A stretch of 64,000 nt of DNA from Lachnospiraceae bacterium (GTDB taxonomy: Bacteria; Bacillota; Clostridia; Lachnospirales; Lachnospiraceae). Positions 26,119 through 35,686 of this stretch are shown one piece after another (position 1 is the first letter of the stretch; each line of letters starts with the position of its first letter). The notes under the pieces were generated by a model. It ran no database searches. It saw nothing but the letters and a program-made list of their open reading frames with translations, and was not told where the DNA came from. The DNA is taken from positions 11,304 to 75,303 of the forward strand of contig SFEV01000006.1 of the NCBI GenBank assembly GCA_004557975.1, written 5' to 3'. The translations under genes were made by a program, and so were the position numbers.

Positions 26119-28419
26119 TCAACCCGTTGTGCGCTCGATGTCCAGCACGCTCTCCACCTGACGAATCTTTTCAATCAGATAATTCAGTGTGTTCTTATCT
26201 GCCACTTCAAAGGACATGGCAATTGTCGCCGTCCCCTGTCTGCTGGTGCGGGAATTGACAGAGAGCACATCGATCTTGCGCTCCGTAAAAATCCTCGTGA
26301 TATCCACCAGAAGTCCCGTACGGTTATTTCCGTAAATGACAATCTCTGCCAGATACAGACCCTTCTCCCCCGTCGTAGCTTCTTTCTGCCATTCGGCATC
26401 GATCAGCCGCACACGTTCCTCCTCCGGAAGATTAATAATATTGATACAGTCGGTACGATGTACCGTCACACCGCGGCCTCTCGTCACAAATCCCACAATC
26501 TCATCTCCGGGAATCGGACTGCAGCATTTTGCGAACCGCACACTGACATCATTGATGCCCTGCACCGTAATGCCGCCCTTTGATTTCTTGACACGGACCG
26601 GTGCGGCGTCCTTGGCATTCTGCACCGCCTCAATGATCTGCTCATCGGTCACATCCTTTTTGTGATCCTGCTCATAGCCCTCCATGAGCTTGTTGATCAC
26701 CTGACCTTCCTTCAGGCCGCCATGTCCCAGTGCAGCCAGAACAGAGTCCCAGTCACGGAAGCCATACTTCGACAGCACACGCTCCATATACTCCGGCTTC
26801 ATAATATCGGCCTGGACAATGCCCTTGGCCCGACAGTAATTCGCCAGCATTTCTTTTCCCTTGACAATATTGTCCTCTTTAAGTTCCTGCTTGAACCACT
26901 GGTTGATCTTGTTTTTCGCCTGGGAGCTCTTGACAATCTTCAGCCAGTCACGGCTGGGACCGCGGGAGTTCTGCGACGTAATGACCTCGATGCGGTCTCC
27001 GTTCTGAATGACGTAGTCGATAGTCACCAGCTTGCCGTTGACACGGGCACCGATCATACGGTTGCCGACGGCACTGTGGATACTGTACGCAAAATCAATG
27101 GGAGTTGAGCCGTTGGGCAGATTTTTCACATCGCCGGCCGGAGTAAAGCAGTAGACACTCTCGGCAAAGAGATCGAAATCACTCTTCAGAAGGCTCATGA
27201 ACTCCCGGTTGTCAGACATCTGCCAGTCGAGCACCTGCCGCAGCCAGGAAAGCTTCTCTTCCTCACTCTTCGTATCGCCGCCTTTCTTGCCGTTGGCGGC
27301 TTCCTTGTATTTCCAGTGGGCTGCAATACCGTATTCCGCCGTCCTGTGCATCTCGAAGGTGCGGATCTGGATCTCAAAGGGAGAACCGTTGGGTCCGATC
27401 AGCGTCGTATGCAGAGACTGGTACATATTCTGCTTCGGCATTGCAATGTAATCCTTGAAACGTCCCGGAATCGGCTTATACATCTCATGGATGACACCGA
27501 GAGCCGCATAACAGTCCTTGACCGTATCGACAATAATCCGGACCGCAAATAAATCATAAATCTGATCCAGCGTCTTCTGCTGGTTCACCATCTTTTTATA
27601 GATACTGAAGAAGTGCTTCACGCGGCCGTCAACCTGTGCCTTGATACCGGCAGCCTCAATATGGCTGCTCACCTCGTCGACAATGCTTTTAACAAATGCC
27701 TCTCTCTCTGTCTTCTTCAGTGCAATTTTCTCGACCAAGTCGTAATATACCTCCGGCTCAAGGTATTTGAGCGACAGATCATCCAGCTCAATCTTGATCT
27801 TGGAGATACCGAGCCGGTGTGCAATGGGAGCATAGATATCCATGGTCTCACGCGCTTTCTCGCGCTGCTTCTCCGGCTTCATATATTTCAGTGTACGCAT
27901 ATTGTGGAGACGGTCTGCCAGCTTGATCAGAATGACACGGATGTCCTTTGCCATTGCAAGGAACATTTTCCGGAGATTTTCCGCCTGGACCTCCACCTTG
28001 TCCGCCGAGTAAGAAAGTTGACCCAGCTTCGTGACACCGTCCACCAGCAGCTCCACCTCTTCGCCAAATTCTCTGCGCAGTTCCTCGGAAGTCATCACCG
28101 TATCCTCCACCACGTCGTGGAGAAGACCAGCGACAATCGTCTCTTTATCCAGCTCAAGATCAGCAAGAATAATTCCCACGCAAAGCGGATGGATGATATA
28201 CGGCTCACCCGATTTGCGGCGCTGATCCTTATGCGCGTCATACGCAATCTTATATGCTTTTTCAATCATGGAAATATCATCGGACGGATGGTATTTCCGA
28301 ACACTCGTGATCAGCTCCTGGTACAGCTCATCCGGGCTCGTAAAATCCTGCATCGTCTTTACATTGGCATCTGCTTTTTTAATTTCTTCGATTCTTTCCT
28401 GTTTCGTTCTCGTATCCAT
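26119..28419 (-). CDS. relA: Bifunctional (p)ppGpp synthetase/hydrolase
   Basis: A RelA/SpoT homologue of about 766 residues that makes and degrades (p)ppGpp under starvation. Order: HD hydrolase domain (H-D-V-V-E-D-T near 100), synthetase domain (R-F-K-D-Y-I-A-M-P-K with Y-Q-S-L-H-T near 300), TGS domain (F-T-P-A-G-D near 400), zinc-finger-like C-C-x-P-I-P-G-D near 620 and a C-terminal ACT domain. Both catalytic domains look intact. The start is ambiguous among GTG 28434, ATG 28425 and ATG 28419; 28419 has the best SD spacing (GTGGAG). Follows apt, so (p)ppGpp and purine salvage are co-transcribed. Confidence 0.97.
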   Translation of the reverse strand: MDTRTKQERIEEIKKADANVKTMQDFTSPDELYQELITSVRKYHPSDDISMIEKAYKIAYDAHKDQRRKSGEPYIIHPLCVGIILADLELDKETIVAGLLHDVVEDTVMTSEELRREFGEEVELLVDGVTKLGQLSYSADKVEVQAENLRKMFLAMAKDIRVILIKLADRLHNMRTLKYMKPEKQREKARETMDIYAPIAHRLGISKIKIELDDLSLKYLEPEVYYDLVEKIALKKTEREAFVKSIVDEVSSHIEAAGIKAQVDGRVKHFFSIYKKMVNQQKTLDQIYDLFAVRIIVDTVKDCYAALGVIHEMYKPIPGRFKDYIAMPKQNMYQSLHTTLIGPNGSPFEIQIRTFEMHRTAEYGIAAHWKYKEAANGKKGGDTKSEEEKLSWLRQVLDWQMSDNREFMSLLKSDFDLFAESVYCFTPAGDVKNLPNGSTPIDFAYSIHSAVGNRMIGARVNGKLVTIDYVIQNGDRIEVITSQNSRGPSRDWLKIVKSSQAKNKINQWFKQELKEDNIVKGKEMLANYCRAKGIVQADIMKPEYMERVLSKYGFRDWDSVLAALGHGGLKEGQVINKLMEGYEQDHKKDVTDEQIIEAVQNAKDAAPVRVKKSKGGITVQGINDVSVRFAKCCSPIPGDEIVGFVTRGRGVTVHRTDCINIINLPEEERVRLIDAEWQKEATTGEKGLYLAEIVIYGNNRTGLLVDITRIFTERKIDVLSVNSRTSRQGTATIAMSFEVADKNTLNYLIEKIRQVESVLDIERTTG

Positions 28420-28524
28420 CTGCATCGACTCCACTATCTTCGTCCAATTTTCTCTCCAGCAACAGAAATCCGGTCTCTGCTTTCTTTAGCATATCCATTC
28501 AGAAAGCCCGTTATGCCGCCTCTG

Positions 28525-29049
28525 CTATTTTCCCTCGTAACAGATCACAGACTCCACATCGTAGCCCGCAAGCTTCTCACGACCCTTCAGTCCGGCAAGC
28601 TCCATCAGGAACACAATCTTTACGACTTCACCGCCAAGCTCCTCGATCAGCTTAGCTGCCGCTTCAATGGTACCGCCTGTGGCGATCAGGTCATCAATAA
28701 CAACAACCTTCTGTCCCGGCCGGATGGCATCCTTATGCATCTCGATCGTCGCAGTTCCGTACTCCAGTGCATACTCTCTGGAAACCGTCTCACAGGGCAG
28801 TTTACCCTTTTTGCGAATCGGGACAAACGGCTTGTGAAGATTGTAGGCGATCGGGACACCAAAAATAAAGCCCCGTGATTCCGCTCCTGCCACAACGTCA
28901 AAATCCAGCCCGGCAAGCTTCTCCTGCATCAGATCAATCGCAAGCTTAAGGCCCTCCGCATCCTGCAGAATACTCGTCACATCCCTGAAAATAATCCCCG
29001 GTTCCGGAAAATCCGGAATACTTCTTACATATTCTTCAATCTTTTTCAT
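28525..29049 (-). CDS. apt: Adenine phosphoribosyltransferase
   Basis: A 174-residue enzyme that joins adenine to PRPP giving AMP (purine salvage). The PRPP site V-V-I-D-D-L-I-A-T-G-G-T is near residue 118, and the start K-K-I-E-E-Y-V-R-S-I-P-D-F-P-x-P-G-I matches Apt. SD AGGAGGAAGCG. First gene of the apt-relA-MBL-hemZ-HD-GYP-hisS-aspS run. Confidence 0.98.
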   Translation of the reverse strand: MKKIEEYVRSIPDFPEPGIIFRDVTSILQDAEGLKLAIDLMQEKLAGLDFDVVAGAESRGFIFGVPIAYNLHKPFVPIRKKGKLPCETVSREYALEYGTATIEMHKDAIRPGQKVVVIDDLIATGGTIEAAAKLIEELGGEVVKIVFLMELAGLKGREKLAGYDVESVICYEGK

Positions 29050-29127
29050 CGCTTCCTCCTGTTACGCACCGCCAAATTCCCATAAACAAAGGCTCTATCA
29101 CGCCTCCGAACTAAATTACATTCAAAA

Positions 29128-29156
29128 AGTATACCATTTTCCGACGTATTTCGCAA
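29128..29156 (-). promoter_or_regulatory. Promoter of the apt-relA operon
   Basis: TTGCGA (29156-29151), 17-base spacer, TATACT (29133-29128), about 80 bases before the apt start. Confidence 0.7.
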
Positions 29157-29200
29157 CATATTATTCACAGTTCAGCCATGCTGAAAAAGAAAAAACAGGC

Positions 29201-29707
29201 TCACCCAAAGAATTTTCTGTACACCCACATCACCGCTCCTGCCACAATCAAAAATGGAAGAAGCTTCCACAGAATCGCGAACGCCGTTCCGAGCACCGCA
29301 AAAATTACCACCAGCACTGCGATGAGAATCAGCCAGAATTTAAACCCACCCACTGTATGCACTCTGACATTTCTTCCGAAGGGACTGCTGCGGTATATGT
29401 CCTTTTCCCCATAAACATCTTCTCCATATCCTGCATCGGCGTATCCTGCATCCGATCCGTCCGAATAGACAGTCCGGTCTGCCGTCCCGTACGTTTCCTC
29501 TTCTCTCTGCTCGTCCACCTGCAGAATTGTGCGAGCAATCAGTCTGGGATCACCCAGTCCCAAGAGCACCTGATCTTCTGTTTTCCCCTTTGCCTTTTCC
29601 TGTTCAATATACGTGTCGTAATAACGGAGGTTGTCCAGCACCTCCTGCTCGGACAGTTCCCGGTTGAGAGCTCTCCCCAGTGTGTCAAGAAATTCCTGTT
29701 TCGTCAT
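29201..29707 (-). CDS. DUF1700 family membrane protein
   Basis: A 168-residue protein. Residues 1-70 match the DUF1700 start (M-T-K-Q-E-F-L-D-T-L, E-V-L-D-N-L-R-Y-Y-D, G-D-P-R-L-I-A-R-T-I). A Tyr/Gly/Asp-rich linker (about 80-120) follows, then two hydrophobic helices (about 128-165). DUF1700 proteins are often paired with a PadR regulator; none is visible here. The ATG at 29707 follows GGAGGGAAT. Function unknown. Confidence 0.8.
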   Translation of the reverse strand: MTKQEFLDTLGRALNRELSEQEVLDNLRYYDTYIEQEKAKGKTEDQVLLGLGDPRLIARTILQVDEQREEETYGTADRTVYSDGSDAGYADAGYGEDVYGEKDIYRSSPFGRNVRVHTVGGFKFWLILIAVLVVIFAVLGTAFAILWKLLPFLIVAGAVMWVYRKFFG

Positions 29708-29884
29708 ATTCCCTCCATTTTCCCGGCTCACAAGCTGCCATATGGCCCGCTGTTTCCGGCTTCAGCCATAATTTCCGCTCCGGGCCGCTTCGTGCCATTA
29801 CATTCGTTTTCCTGATTTTACATGAAAGTGCTCTCCTGTGCAAGTAAAAAACTGGTATGCAGATCTGTCCGATAAAACAGAAAA

Positions 29885-29928
29885 GTGCCGCCACCGCACC
29901 GATTTGCAGTGACGACACCCTTTATGTT
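29885..29928 (-). terminator. Terminator of cstA
   Basis: GTGTCGTCACTGC pairs with GCGGTGGCGGCAC (with G-U pairs on the RNA) and is followed by TTTTCTGTTTT on the minus strand, 20-60 bases after the cstA stop. Confidence 0.85.
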
Positions 29929-29950
29929 CTGTTTTATTCAGGACAGCACA

Positions 29951-31657
29951 TTATTTGCTGAGCTGCTTTTTGATTGTCTGCACACCTTCCACGGCGAGAA
30001 CAACTGCCAGAATAACAAGCAGTGTACCAAGGCCTGCACGAATCCAGTTCCACATATCCACTGCGTTCTTCACGTTTGTGATGATCGTCTGGCACAGAGA
30101 TACGATTGTGACAACGAGCATGAATGCCATCGGGAACAGGAACATCTTGTTGTTCTTGCCCATCTTGCCGAGCCATGCAGCTACAGCCAGAAGTCCAAGT
30201 GCTGCAAGGAGCTGATTTGCTGCTCCGAACAGAGCCCAGATCTTTGCATAACCTGTCATACCAAGGGCAATACCAAGAATAACTGTGATAATTGTAGATA
30301 CGTACGGATTGCAGAGAACTTTCTTGAATCCGTCAGCATCCTCTGCTGTCTGTCCCGGCTCAAGCCAGAATTCCTGGAACATATAACGAGCCAGACGTGT
30401 AGCTGTATCAAGTGATGTAAGGCAGAATGCGGATACTGCCAGAATCAGCATGGAGTAGATAACGTCCTGCGCACCTGCAAGGAACGGAATCTCTGCGCAC
30501 ATACGGGAAATACCTGTAGCAAATACTGCTGTCGGAGTAGTAACGCCACCCGGAACGTACTCTTTCCAGATGAAACCTACTGCACAAAGAGAAATCAGTG
30601 CAAGAGCACACTCAATCAGCATACCGCCGTATGCGATCGGTTTTGCGTCAGTCTCTCTGTCCAGCTGCTTTGCTGTTGTTCCGGAACCAACCAGTGAGTG
30701 GAAACCGGAAATAGCACCGCAGGCAATTGTTACAAACAGAGCCGGGAACAGACTTCCAAGGGAAACACCTGAACCGAACTCAGCAGAGTCAACGAATCCT
30801 GTGAATGCCGGAATCTCAAGTGCCGGATGTGCTCCGACGATACCTACAACAGCGATGATCATCATACCGTAAAGCAGGAAAGAGCTCAGGTAGTCACGCG
30901 GCTGAAGCAGAATCCAGACCGGAGTAACGGATGCAATTGCGATATAAATACCGACAATGATCATCCATGTGCTTCCGCTCAGGTACAGCGGATGCCAGTT
31001 GTAACCTACGAACATACATACAAGAATCGCAGCAACACCGACTACTGTAGATACAGCCAGAGATGCGTTTCTTCTGTATACCATAAGGCCAAAGATAATA
31101 GCAACAACGATGAACAGGATAGAGATCATTGCTGTACGTGCGTTTGCTGCACTTGCAGCCACATCCAGAGCGCCTGCCTCATCGAAAGTAGCCTTGAATG
31201 TATTTGCAACGATAGATGCAAAAGCAGCTACTACGAGGATCAGTGTCAGATAAGAGAAGATGATAAACAGCTTCTTTGCACGTGTACCGATACTTGTCGC
31301 AATAACCTCACCGATGGACTGTCCTTTGTTTCTTACGGATGCAAACAGCGCACCGAAGTCATGAACAGCACCAAAGAAAATACCACCAATCAGTACCCAC
31401 AGCATTACCGGAACCCATCCGAATACTGCTGCCTGAATCGGTCCGTTGATCGGACCTGCACCTGCGATGGATGAAAAATGATGACCCATCAGCACCGGAG
31501 CCTTAGCCGGTACGTAGTCGTTTCCATCCTCCAGATCGTGAGCCGGTGTTGATTTCTGCTCACCAACACCCCACTGCTCTGCAAGCCATTTTCCGTAGAA
31601 AACGTAGCCTGCAACGAGAACAGCGATACCAACTAACAAAATTACTACCGCATTCAT
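29951..31657 (-). CDS. cstA: CstA family carbon-starvation transporter
   Basis: A 568-residue protein with about fifteen hydrophobic helices. The CstA start includes Y-V-F-Y-G-K-W-L and P-V-L-M-G-H-H-F-S-S-I-A-G-A-G-P-I-x-G-P, the family signature near residues 54-74. Family members import peptides or pyruvate during starvation. The C-terminal 5TM region is present. SD AAGGAGGAACTG. It lies 23 bases after a small unknown gene, and a leader with an internal terminator precedes the pair. Confidence 0.95.
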   Translation of the reverse strand: MNAVVILLVGIAVLVAGYVFYGKWLAEQWGVGEQKSTPAHDLEDGNDYVPAKAPVLMGHHFSSIAGAGPINGPIQAAVFGWVPVMLWVLIGGIFFGAVHDFGALFASVRNKGQSIGEVIATSIGTRAKKLFIIFSYLTLILVVAAFASIVANTFKATFDEAGALDVAASAANARTAMISILFIVVAIIFGLMVYRRNASLAVSTVVGVAAILVCMFVGYNWHPLYLSGSTWMIIVGIYIAIASVTPVWILLQPRDYLSSFLLYGMMIIAVVGIVGAHPALEIPAFTGFVDSAEFGSGVSLGSLFPALFVTIACGAISGFHSLVGSGTTAKQLDRETDAKPIAYGGMLIECALALISLCAVGFIWKEYVPGGVTTPTAVFATGISRMCAEIPFLAGAQDVIYSMLILAVSAFCLTSLDTATRLARYMFQEFWLEPGQTAEDADGFKKVLCNPYVSTIITVILGIALGMTGYAKIWALFGAANQLLAALGLLAVAAWLGKMGKNNKMFLFPMAFMLVVTIVSLCQTIITNVKNAVDMWNWIRAGLGTLLVILAVVLAVEGVQTIKKQLSK

Positions 31658-31680
31658 GTTTCAGTTCCTCCTTTTTCTTT

Positions 31681-32205
31681 TCATGAATTTAGTATTTTTT
31701 TCATAAATTTCGCATTGCCGCGCCCGCTCCGGTTTGTAATCACCGCATTCTCTTCCCCGATCAGGGCAGCCGTATGGAAGTCCATCCAACCATACCACGA
31801 AAAATGAAAACTTTTGTAAATCCTGCATCTGCGAAGGGCTTTCTGAGCCTCCTTTGTGCAGGTATCGCAGAGAAATACTGCTGTTATGTAGCTGTACATA
31901 TGACCCGGCTTCGGATCCACCAGCTTCATTCCCTCTGTATATGCAAAATCCCGACAGGATTCATACACCTCTTGTGTAAGCTCCGGAACAGAAAAAACAT
32001 AAACATATTCATTGCTGTCCGCAGTCCACAGTTTTGCCTTTTTAATCAGTACATATTTTTCCGAATGAACGTAGAACCGACAGTGTGCCCGAAGGGGTAT
32101 GCCATCCTCCCGCTCCTCTTCGTACTGCTCCACATCAAAATACGCCCGATATCCATCCAGCAGCCGCTCCAGCAGCTTTGTGCGATCCGGTGCAGTTTTT
32201 TTCAT
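31681..32205 (-). CDS. Unknown soluble protein co-transcribed with cstA
   Basis: A 174-residue protein I do not recognise by name. It is soluble with mixed alpha/beta character and aromatic clusters (Y-R-A-Y-F-D-V, F-H-F-S-W-Y-G-W-M-D-F-H), and it holds a C-x-x-C pair (C-D-T-C near 117). SD AAGGAGAATAAT. Only 23 bases separate it from cstA, and both follow the same promoter and leader, so a role linked to CstA is likely but unproven. Confidence 0.7.
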   Translation of the reverse strand: MKKTAPDRTKLLERLLDGYRAYFDVEQYEEEREDGIPLRAHCRFYVHSEKYVLIKKAKLWTADSNEYVYVFSVPELTQEVYESCRDFAYTEGMKLVDPKPGHMYSYITAVFLCDTCTKEAQKALRRCRIYKSFHFSWYGWMDFHTAALIGEENAVITNRSGRGNAKFMKKILNS

Positions 32206-32257
32206 ATTATTCTCCTTAAATCCATCTATGACACTTCACAGTGTTAATGTGTGTACA

Positions 32258-32289
32258 ACAAAAAAATACCGACACAGCATGCCGGCATT
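32258..32289 (-). terminator. Intrinsic terminator inside the leader of the cstA operon (attenuator candidate)
   Basis: On the minus strand AATGCCG...CGGTATT forms a stem (32289-32265) followed by TTTTTTTG. It lies about 85-115 bases after the predicted transcription start and about 50 bases before the first start codon. It may also end read-through from the LCP gene, whose stop is 150 bases upstream. Confidence 0.65.
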
Positions 32290-32379
32290 CTTTTCTACAA
32301 ACCTCATCGTCCGTGTGAATATCTTCCGGGATATACCCTTTTTCTAAATTAATTATAATTTTCTTAAAAAATTATAAAA

Positions 32380-32408
32380 ATTTTAGCACTATCGAACAAA
32401 AAAAGCAA
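32380..32408 (-). promoter_or_regulatory. Promoter of the cstA operon
   Basis: TTGCTT (32408-32403), 17-base spacer, TAAAAT (32385-32380) in a very AT-rich stretch downstream of the LCP gene. A second TATAAT lies 9 bases further. Confidence 0.6.
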
Positions 32409-32436
32409 GTAGTTTTTGTTTATTCTGAAAAAAACT

Positions 32437-33339
32437 TTAATTAAGGCCAAGAGTCTCATGCAGACGCGCAATGGTCGCCTCAAAATCCGGTACCAGCATC
32501 TCATTCTGAGAATAATACAGATCGTCATACGGAATTCTGTTTTCTTCCAGATCATACTGCGCATACTCGGGAAGGGATGACAGCAGAAGAAGCAGACGAA
32601 CCGTTCCTATATTATGCTCTATATTAATAAGGATCTCTTTGGAGAGCTCCCCCAGTGCTTCTGCATCCAGTTCACCGACAGACGCAAAAATACCTTTCAG
32701 GATATCCCGCTGACGCTGCGTTCTCTGATAATCATTGTTTCCTACATAACGGATTCTCATATAGGCCACAGCCTGGTTGCCGTTGAGCTGATATACTCCG
32801 CCGCCGGGAAGATAATCATCCCACGCTTCCATACTGTTCAGATATCCGTTCAGCACTTCACACTCTGCGTCGCTGATCTCCATTTCCACTCCGCCGACCG
32901 TATCCACAATGGCCGCCATTGTCCCGAAATCCACCACCGCATAATTGTCCACGGTAATCTGATAATTGTCCTCCAGCGTCTCGGCCAGTTTGTCTCCGCC
33001 GCCAACCGCATATGCGTAATTCAGCTTATGTACTCCGCAGCCGGGAATATCTGCATACAGATCACGCATAAAGGAAGTCATGGTGATCTTCTCACGCTCG
33101 CTGTCGATTGTCGCAAGAATCATCACATCGGAATTGCCATTCCAGCTGTCATCACGGTGGTCCGTCCCGATCAGAAGAATATTGTAAATGGATGATCCCG
33201 GTTTTTCCGTGATCTCCTGCGCTTTTACTGCAGTACCTCTGCATATGCCCCACACACAGCACACAGTCAGAACGGCGATTATCAGAAACCGTACTGTCCT
33301 CTCTCCTAAATATTCCTTGTTCTTTTTTGTGATATTCAT
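32437..33339 (-). CDS. LytR-CpsA-Psr (LCP) family protein
   Basis: A 300-residue membrane-anchored enzyme. A helix at about 18-38 anchors it. The LCP domain shows N-I-L-L-I-G-T-D, the phosphate-binding S-F-M-R-D-L-Y near residue 97, H-K-L-N-Y-A-Y and the R-x-R...D-Y-Q-R-T-Q-R-Q-R motif near 205. LCP enzymes attach teichoic acids, capsule or other glycopolymers to peptidoglycan outside the membrane. SD AGGAGGATCA. Monocistronic. Confidence 0.95.
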   Translation of the reverse strand: MNITKKNKEYLGERTVRFLIIAVLTVCCVWGICRGTAVKAQEITEKPGSSIYNILLIGTDHRDDSWNGNSDVMILATIDSEREKITMTSFMRDLYADIPGCGVHKLNYAYAVGGGDKLAETLEDNYQITVDNYAVVDFGTMAAIVDTVGGVEMEISDAECEVLNGYLNSMEAWDDYLPGGGVYQLNGNQAVAYMRIRYVGNNDYQRTQRQRDILKGIFASVGELDAEALGELSKEILINIEHNIGTVRLLLLLSSLPEYAQYDLEENRIPYDDLYYSQNEMLVPDFEATIARLHETLGLN

Positions 33340-33497
33340 GTTGATCCTCCTATCCGCGTGCTATTCTATCCTCTTCTGCGCAAAAAATCAAGGTTTCCTT
33401 ACATTTTTATTGTCTGAATTTCTCAGATTCTGTATACTGAAAATAAAAAGCAGCCAGCCAGGCCGATAAACCATCGAATAACCGTTCGCATTTTCCG

Positions 33498-33562
33498 TCA
33501 AAAAGGGGGATGCCCACCGCGATGTGTCACTCACATTCGCTGTGCAGCATCCCCCTGCTTTA
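33498..33562 (-). terminator. Terminator of the Na/Pi cotransporter gene
   Basis: AGGGGGATGC (about 33558-33549) pairs with GCATCCCCCT (33514-33505), followed by TTTTGACGG on the minus strand. An inner inverted repeat lies in the loop. It is the main content of 33340-33615. Confidence 0.85.
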
Positions 33563-33615
33563 TCTGGTTCTGACAGATTTATTTCTGTCCTTCCTTTTTC
33601 CTGCATCCATGCAAA

Positions 33616-35250
33616 TCAGTCGTGCCCAATGGAATTCAGCAGCTCAGCCGCAGACGCTTCCGCGATATTGACTGCATGATTGACAATACGTGTAAAACTG
33701 TTCAGAGATTCCACAAAGGTAAGACCCTGGGCAAAGGAACATTCTTTCAGGCGAAGACGTTCCATATGATTCGTCTGTGCCTTTGCAACACGTTTTACAA
33801 GCTTTCTCTCCTGCTTCTTGATAGAAATCCATCGTTCTGCCGTTATATCCTGTCTCCGGAACAGCTCCATGGAATCCTCCAGAATATGCATATCGAGCTC
33901 ATAAACCTTGCGCAGCTCATCCTTGGCTGCATCGGAATAGCCAAGTCCTGATTCCACGCACTTTTCAGCCTGTTCAAGGAGCTTCACCGCATGATCACCG
34001 ATCTGCTCCAGATCATTGATTACGTGGAAAACACATCCCATATACTGAGATACGCTGGCAGGCAGCTCCATGGCATTTACCTTACTGAGATAATCCGTAA
34101 TTTCCGAAGCAAGGAAATCCGTCACCTCTTCCTGCTCCCTGATCTGATTCGCTCCTGAGAGATCCTGATCGATCAGAGCGGTTACAGCATCTGACATATT
34201 CTGCTTCACAATATTTCCCATACGCTGAACTTCCTTACCGATCTGAAGCACAATAACAGCCGGTGACCCCACCATATGGGAATCGATATACTCCAGCCTG
34301 AACGCACTTTCGTGAGCCTTCTTCGGAATAATCATATAAGTCCACTTTACAACAAGGTTTACAAACGGAAGCAGCAGAACTCCTGTCACCACCTTAAACA
34401 GAATGTGGTACACGGAAATCTGAAATGCCGGAGCCGAAACAGAAGCTTCTATCCAGCTCGTCAGCGGCGTCAGCATGGTAACCGGAATAAAAATCAAAGC
34501 ACCGACGATGTTGAAAATCAGATAAATACATGCCGCACGCTTCGCATTATTCTTTGCATTTAATGCCGACAGCAGCGGAGGAGTCGATGATCCCACGTTA
34601 ATTCCGCAAATCAGAAATGCAGCAAAATACAGCGGCATCAGCCCCTGCATGGCAAGCGCCTGAAGGACACCGACTGCTGCGGATGAGCTCTGAATTACGG
34701 AACAGAGAATCACACCGACTACAAAGCCGAGCACCGGATTTTTTGCATTCATAATAAAGTCCTGGAACACAGCAGAATCCTTCAGAGGTGACATGGCACC
34801 GCTCATAGTGTGAAGTCCCTGGAACAGAATACCAAAGCCCAGTATGACCTGTCCGAGATAACGGTTTCTCTTTTTCTTTGCGTACAGCAACAGAGCCGCA
34901 CCCACACCGATACAGATCGGTGCCAGACCGGATACGTCCAGCGCAATCAGTACGCTCGTGATGGTCGTACCAATATTGGCGCCGAAAATAACTCCCGTCG
35001 CCTGTGCCAGATCCATAATCTCTGCATTAATAAATCCCATAACCATTACGGTCGTTGCTGAGGAAGACTGAATGACCACCGTAACAAGTGCTCCCAGAAG
35101 AAATCCCATAAACCGGTTTCTCGTAAGCTTTTCCAGGAGATCCTTCATTTTGGGACCTGCCGCAAGCTCCAGCCCTTCCCCCATATACTTCATACCGAAC
35201 AGAAAGGCGCCTAATCCGCCAAGCAGAGTAATGATACTGTTAATACCCAT
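33616..35250 (-). CDS. Na+/phosphate cotransporter with PhoU-like tail
   Basis: A 544-residue NptA/YjbB-type protein. Two inverted membrane repeats each carry the substrate motif Q-S-S-S-A (near residues 60 and 187). A helical PhoU-like cytoplasmic domain follows at about 340-540. By family it moves phosphate with sodium. SD AAAAGGACAT. It stands alone, with a divergent BlaI-type gene 437 bases away. Confidence 0.93.
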   Translation of the reverse strand: MGINSIITLLGGLGAFLFGMKYMGEGLELAAGPKMKDLLEKLTRNRFMGFLLGALVTVVIQSSSATTVMVMGFINAEIMDLAQATGVIFGANIGTTITSVLIALDVSGLAPICIGVGAALLLYAKKKRNRYLGQVILGFGILFQGLHTMSGAMSPLKDSAVFQDFIMNAKNPVLGFVVGVILCSVIQSSSAAVGVLQALAMQGLMPLYFAAFLICGINVGSSTPPLLSALNAKNNAKRAACIYLIFNIVGALIFIPVTMLTPLTSWIEASVSAPAFQISVYHILFKVVTGVLLLPFVNLVVKWTYMIIPKKAHESAFRLEYIDSHMVGSPAVIVLQIGKEVQRMGNIVKQNMSDAVTALIDQDLSGANQIREQEEVTDFLASEITDYLSKVNAMELPASVSQYMGCVFHVINDLEQIGDHAVKLLEQAEKCVESGLGYSDAAKDELRKVYELDMHILEDSMELFRRQDITAERWISIKKQERKLVKRVAKAQTNHMERLRLKECSFAQGLTFVESLNSFTRIVNHAVNIAEASAAELLNSIGHD

Positions 35251-35686
35251 ATGTCCTTTTTCGGAGCTGCCGCATCGTCACATACACTTCTTTGTGGTTT
35301 CTGTGCGGCTGCCCTTTTCCTCCTTTATTTCTATTCAATTGTCTGAATACTGCTGCTTGCGGAATACGGTAGTCTTTTCTCCACAAAGCGACAATATCCA
35401 TATATACCATAACACGAAAATCAAAAAATGGCAAAGGTTATGTAAATTTCGCGTAAATATTTTGTAAATCCGTATCTTCCTTCATTCACCGGCAATACTG
35501 AACAACGCATAATTCCAAATTTTATAAACAAATGCTACTTTTTCTCTTATAAAAAATATATTATTATATTTTTTCTAATAATATCGTTATTTTGTCTAAA
35601 TTAATCGTATAATGGGATCTTTTGTATTGACATTTCTCGCCCGGTACTCTATCATACACATTATAAAGTTAAAGGAGGAATTTATT
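35251..35686. other. Intergenic region between nptA-type and blaI-type genes
   Basis: A 436-base gap, very AT-rich at 35500-35600 (runs of T/A). A 64-codon leftward frame at 35240-35434 has no family resemblance and overlaps the transporter start region. No RNA gene or clear operator is visible. Confidence 0.4.

Noticed and set aside
27613..28878. 421-codon rightward frame opposite relA and apt
   Set aside because: Antisense shadow of two clear genes; no SD or motif.
32418..32432. CodY-like site upstream of the cstA promoter
   Set aside because: It matches only about 10 of 15 consensus positions, too weak to claim.
35240..35434. 64-codon leftward ORF before the Na/Pi cotransporter
   Set aside because: No family resemblance; it overlaps the transporter start and is probably leader sequence.
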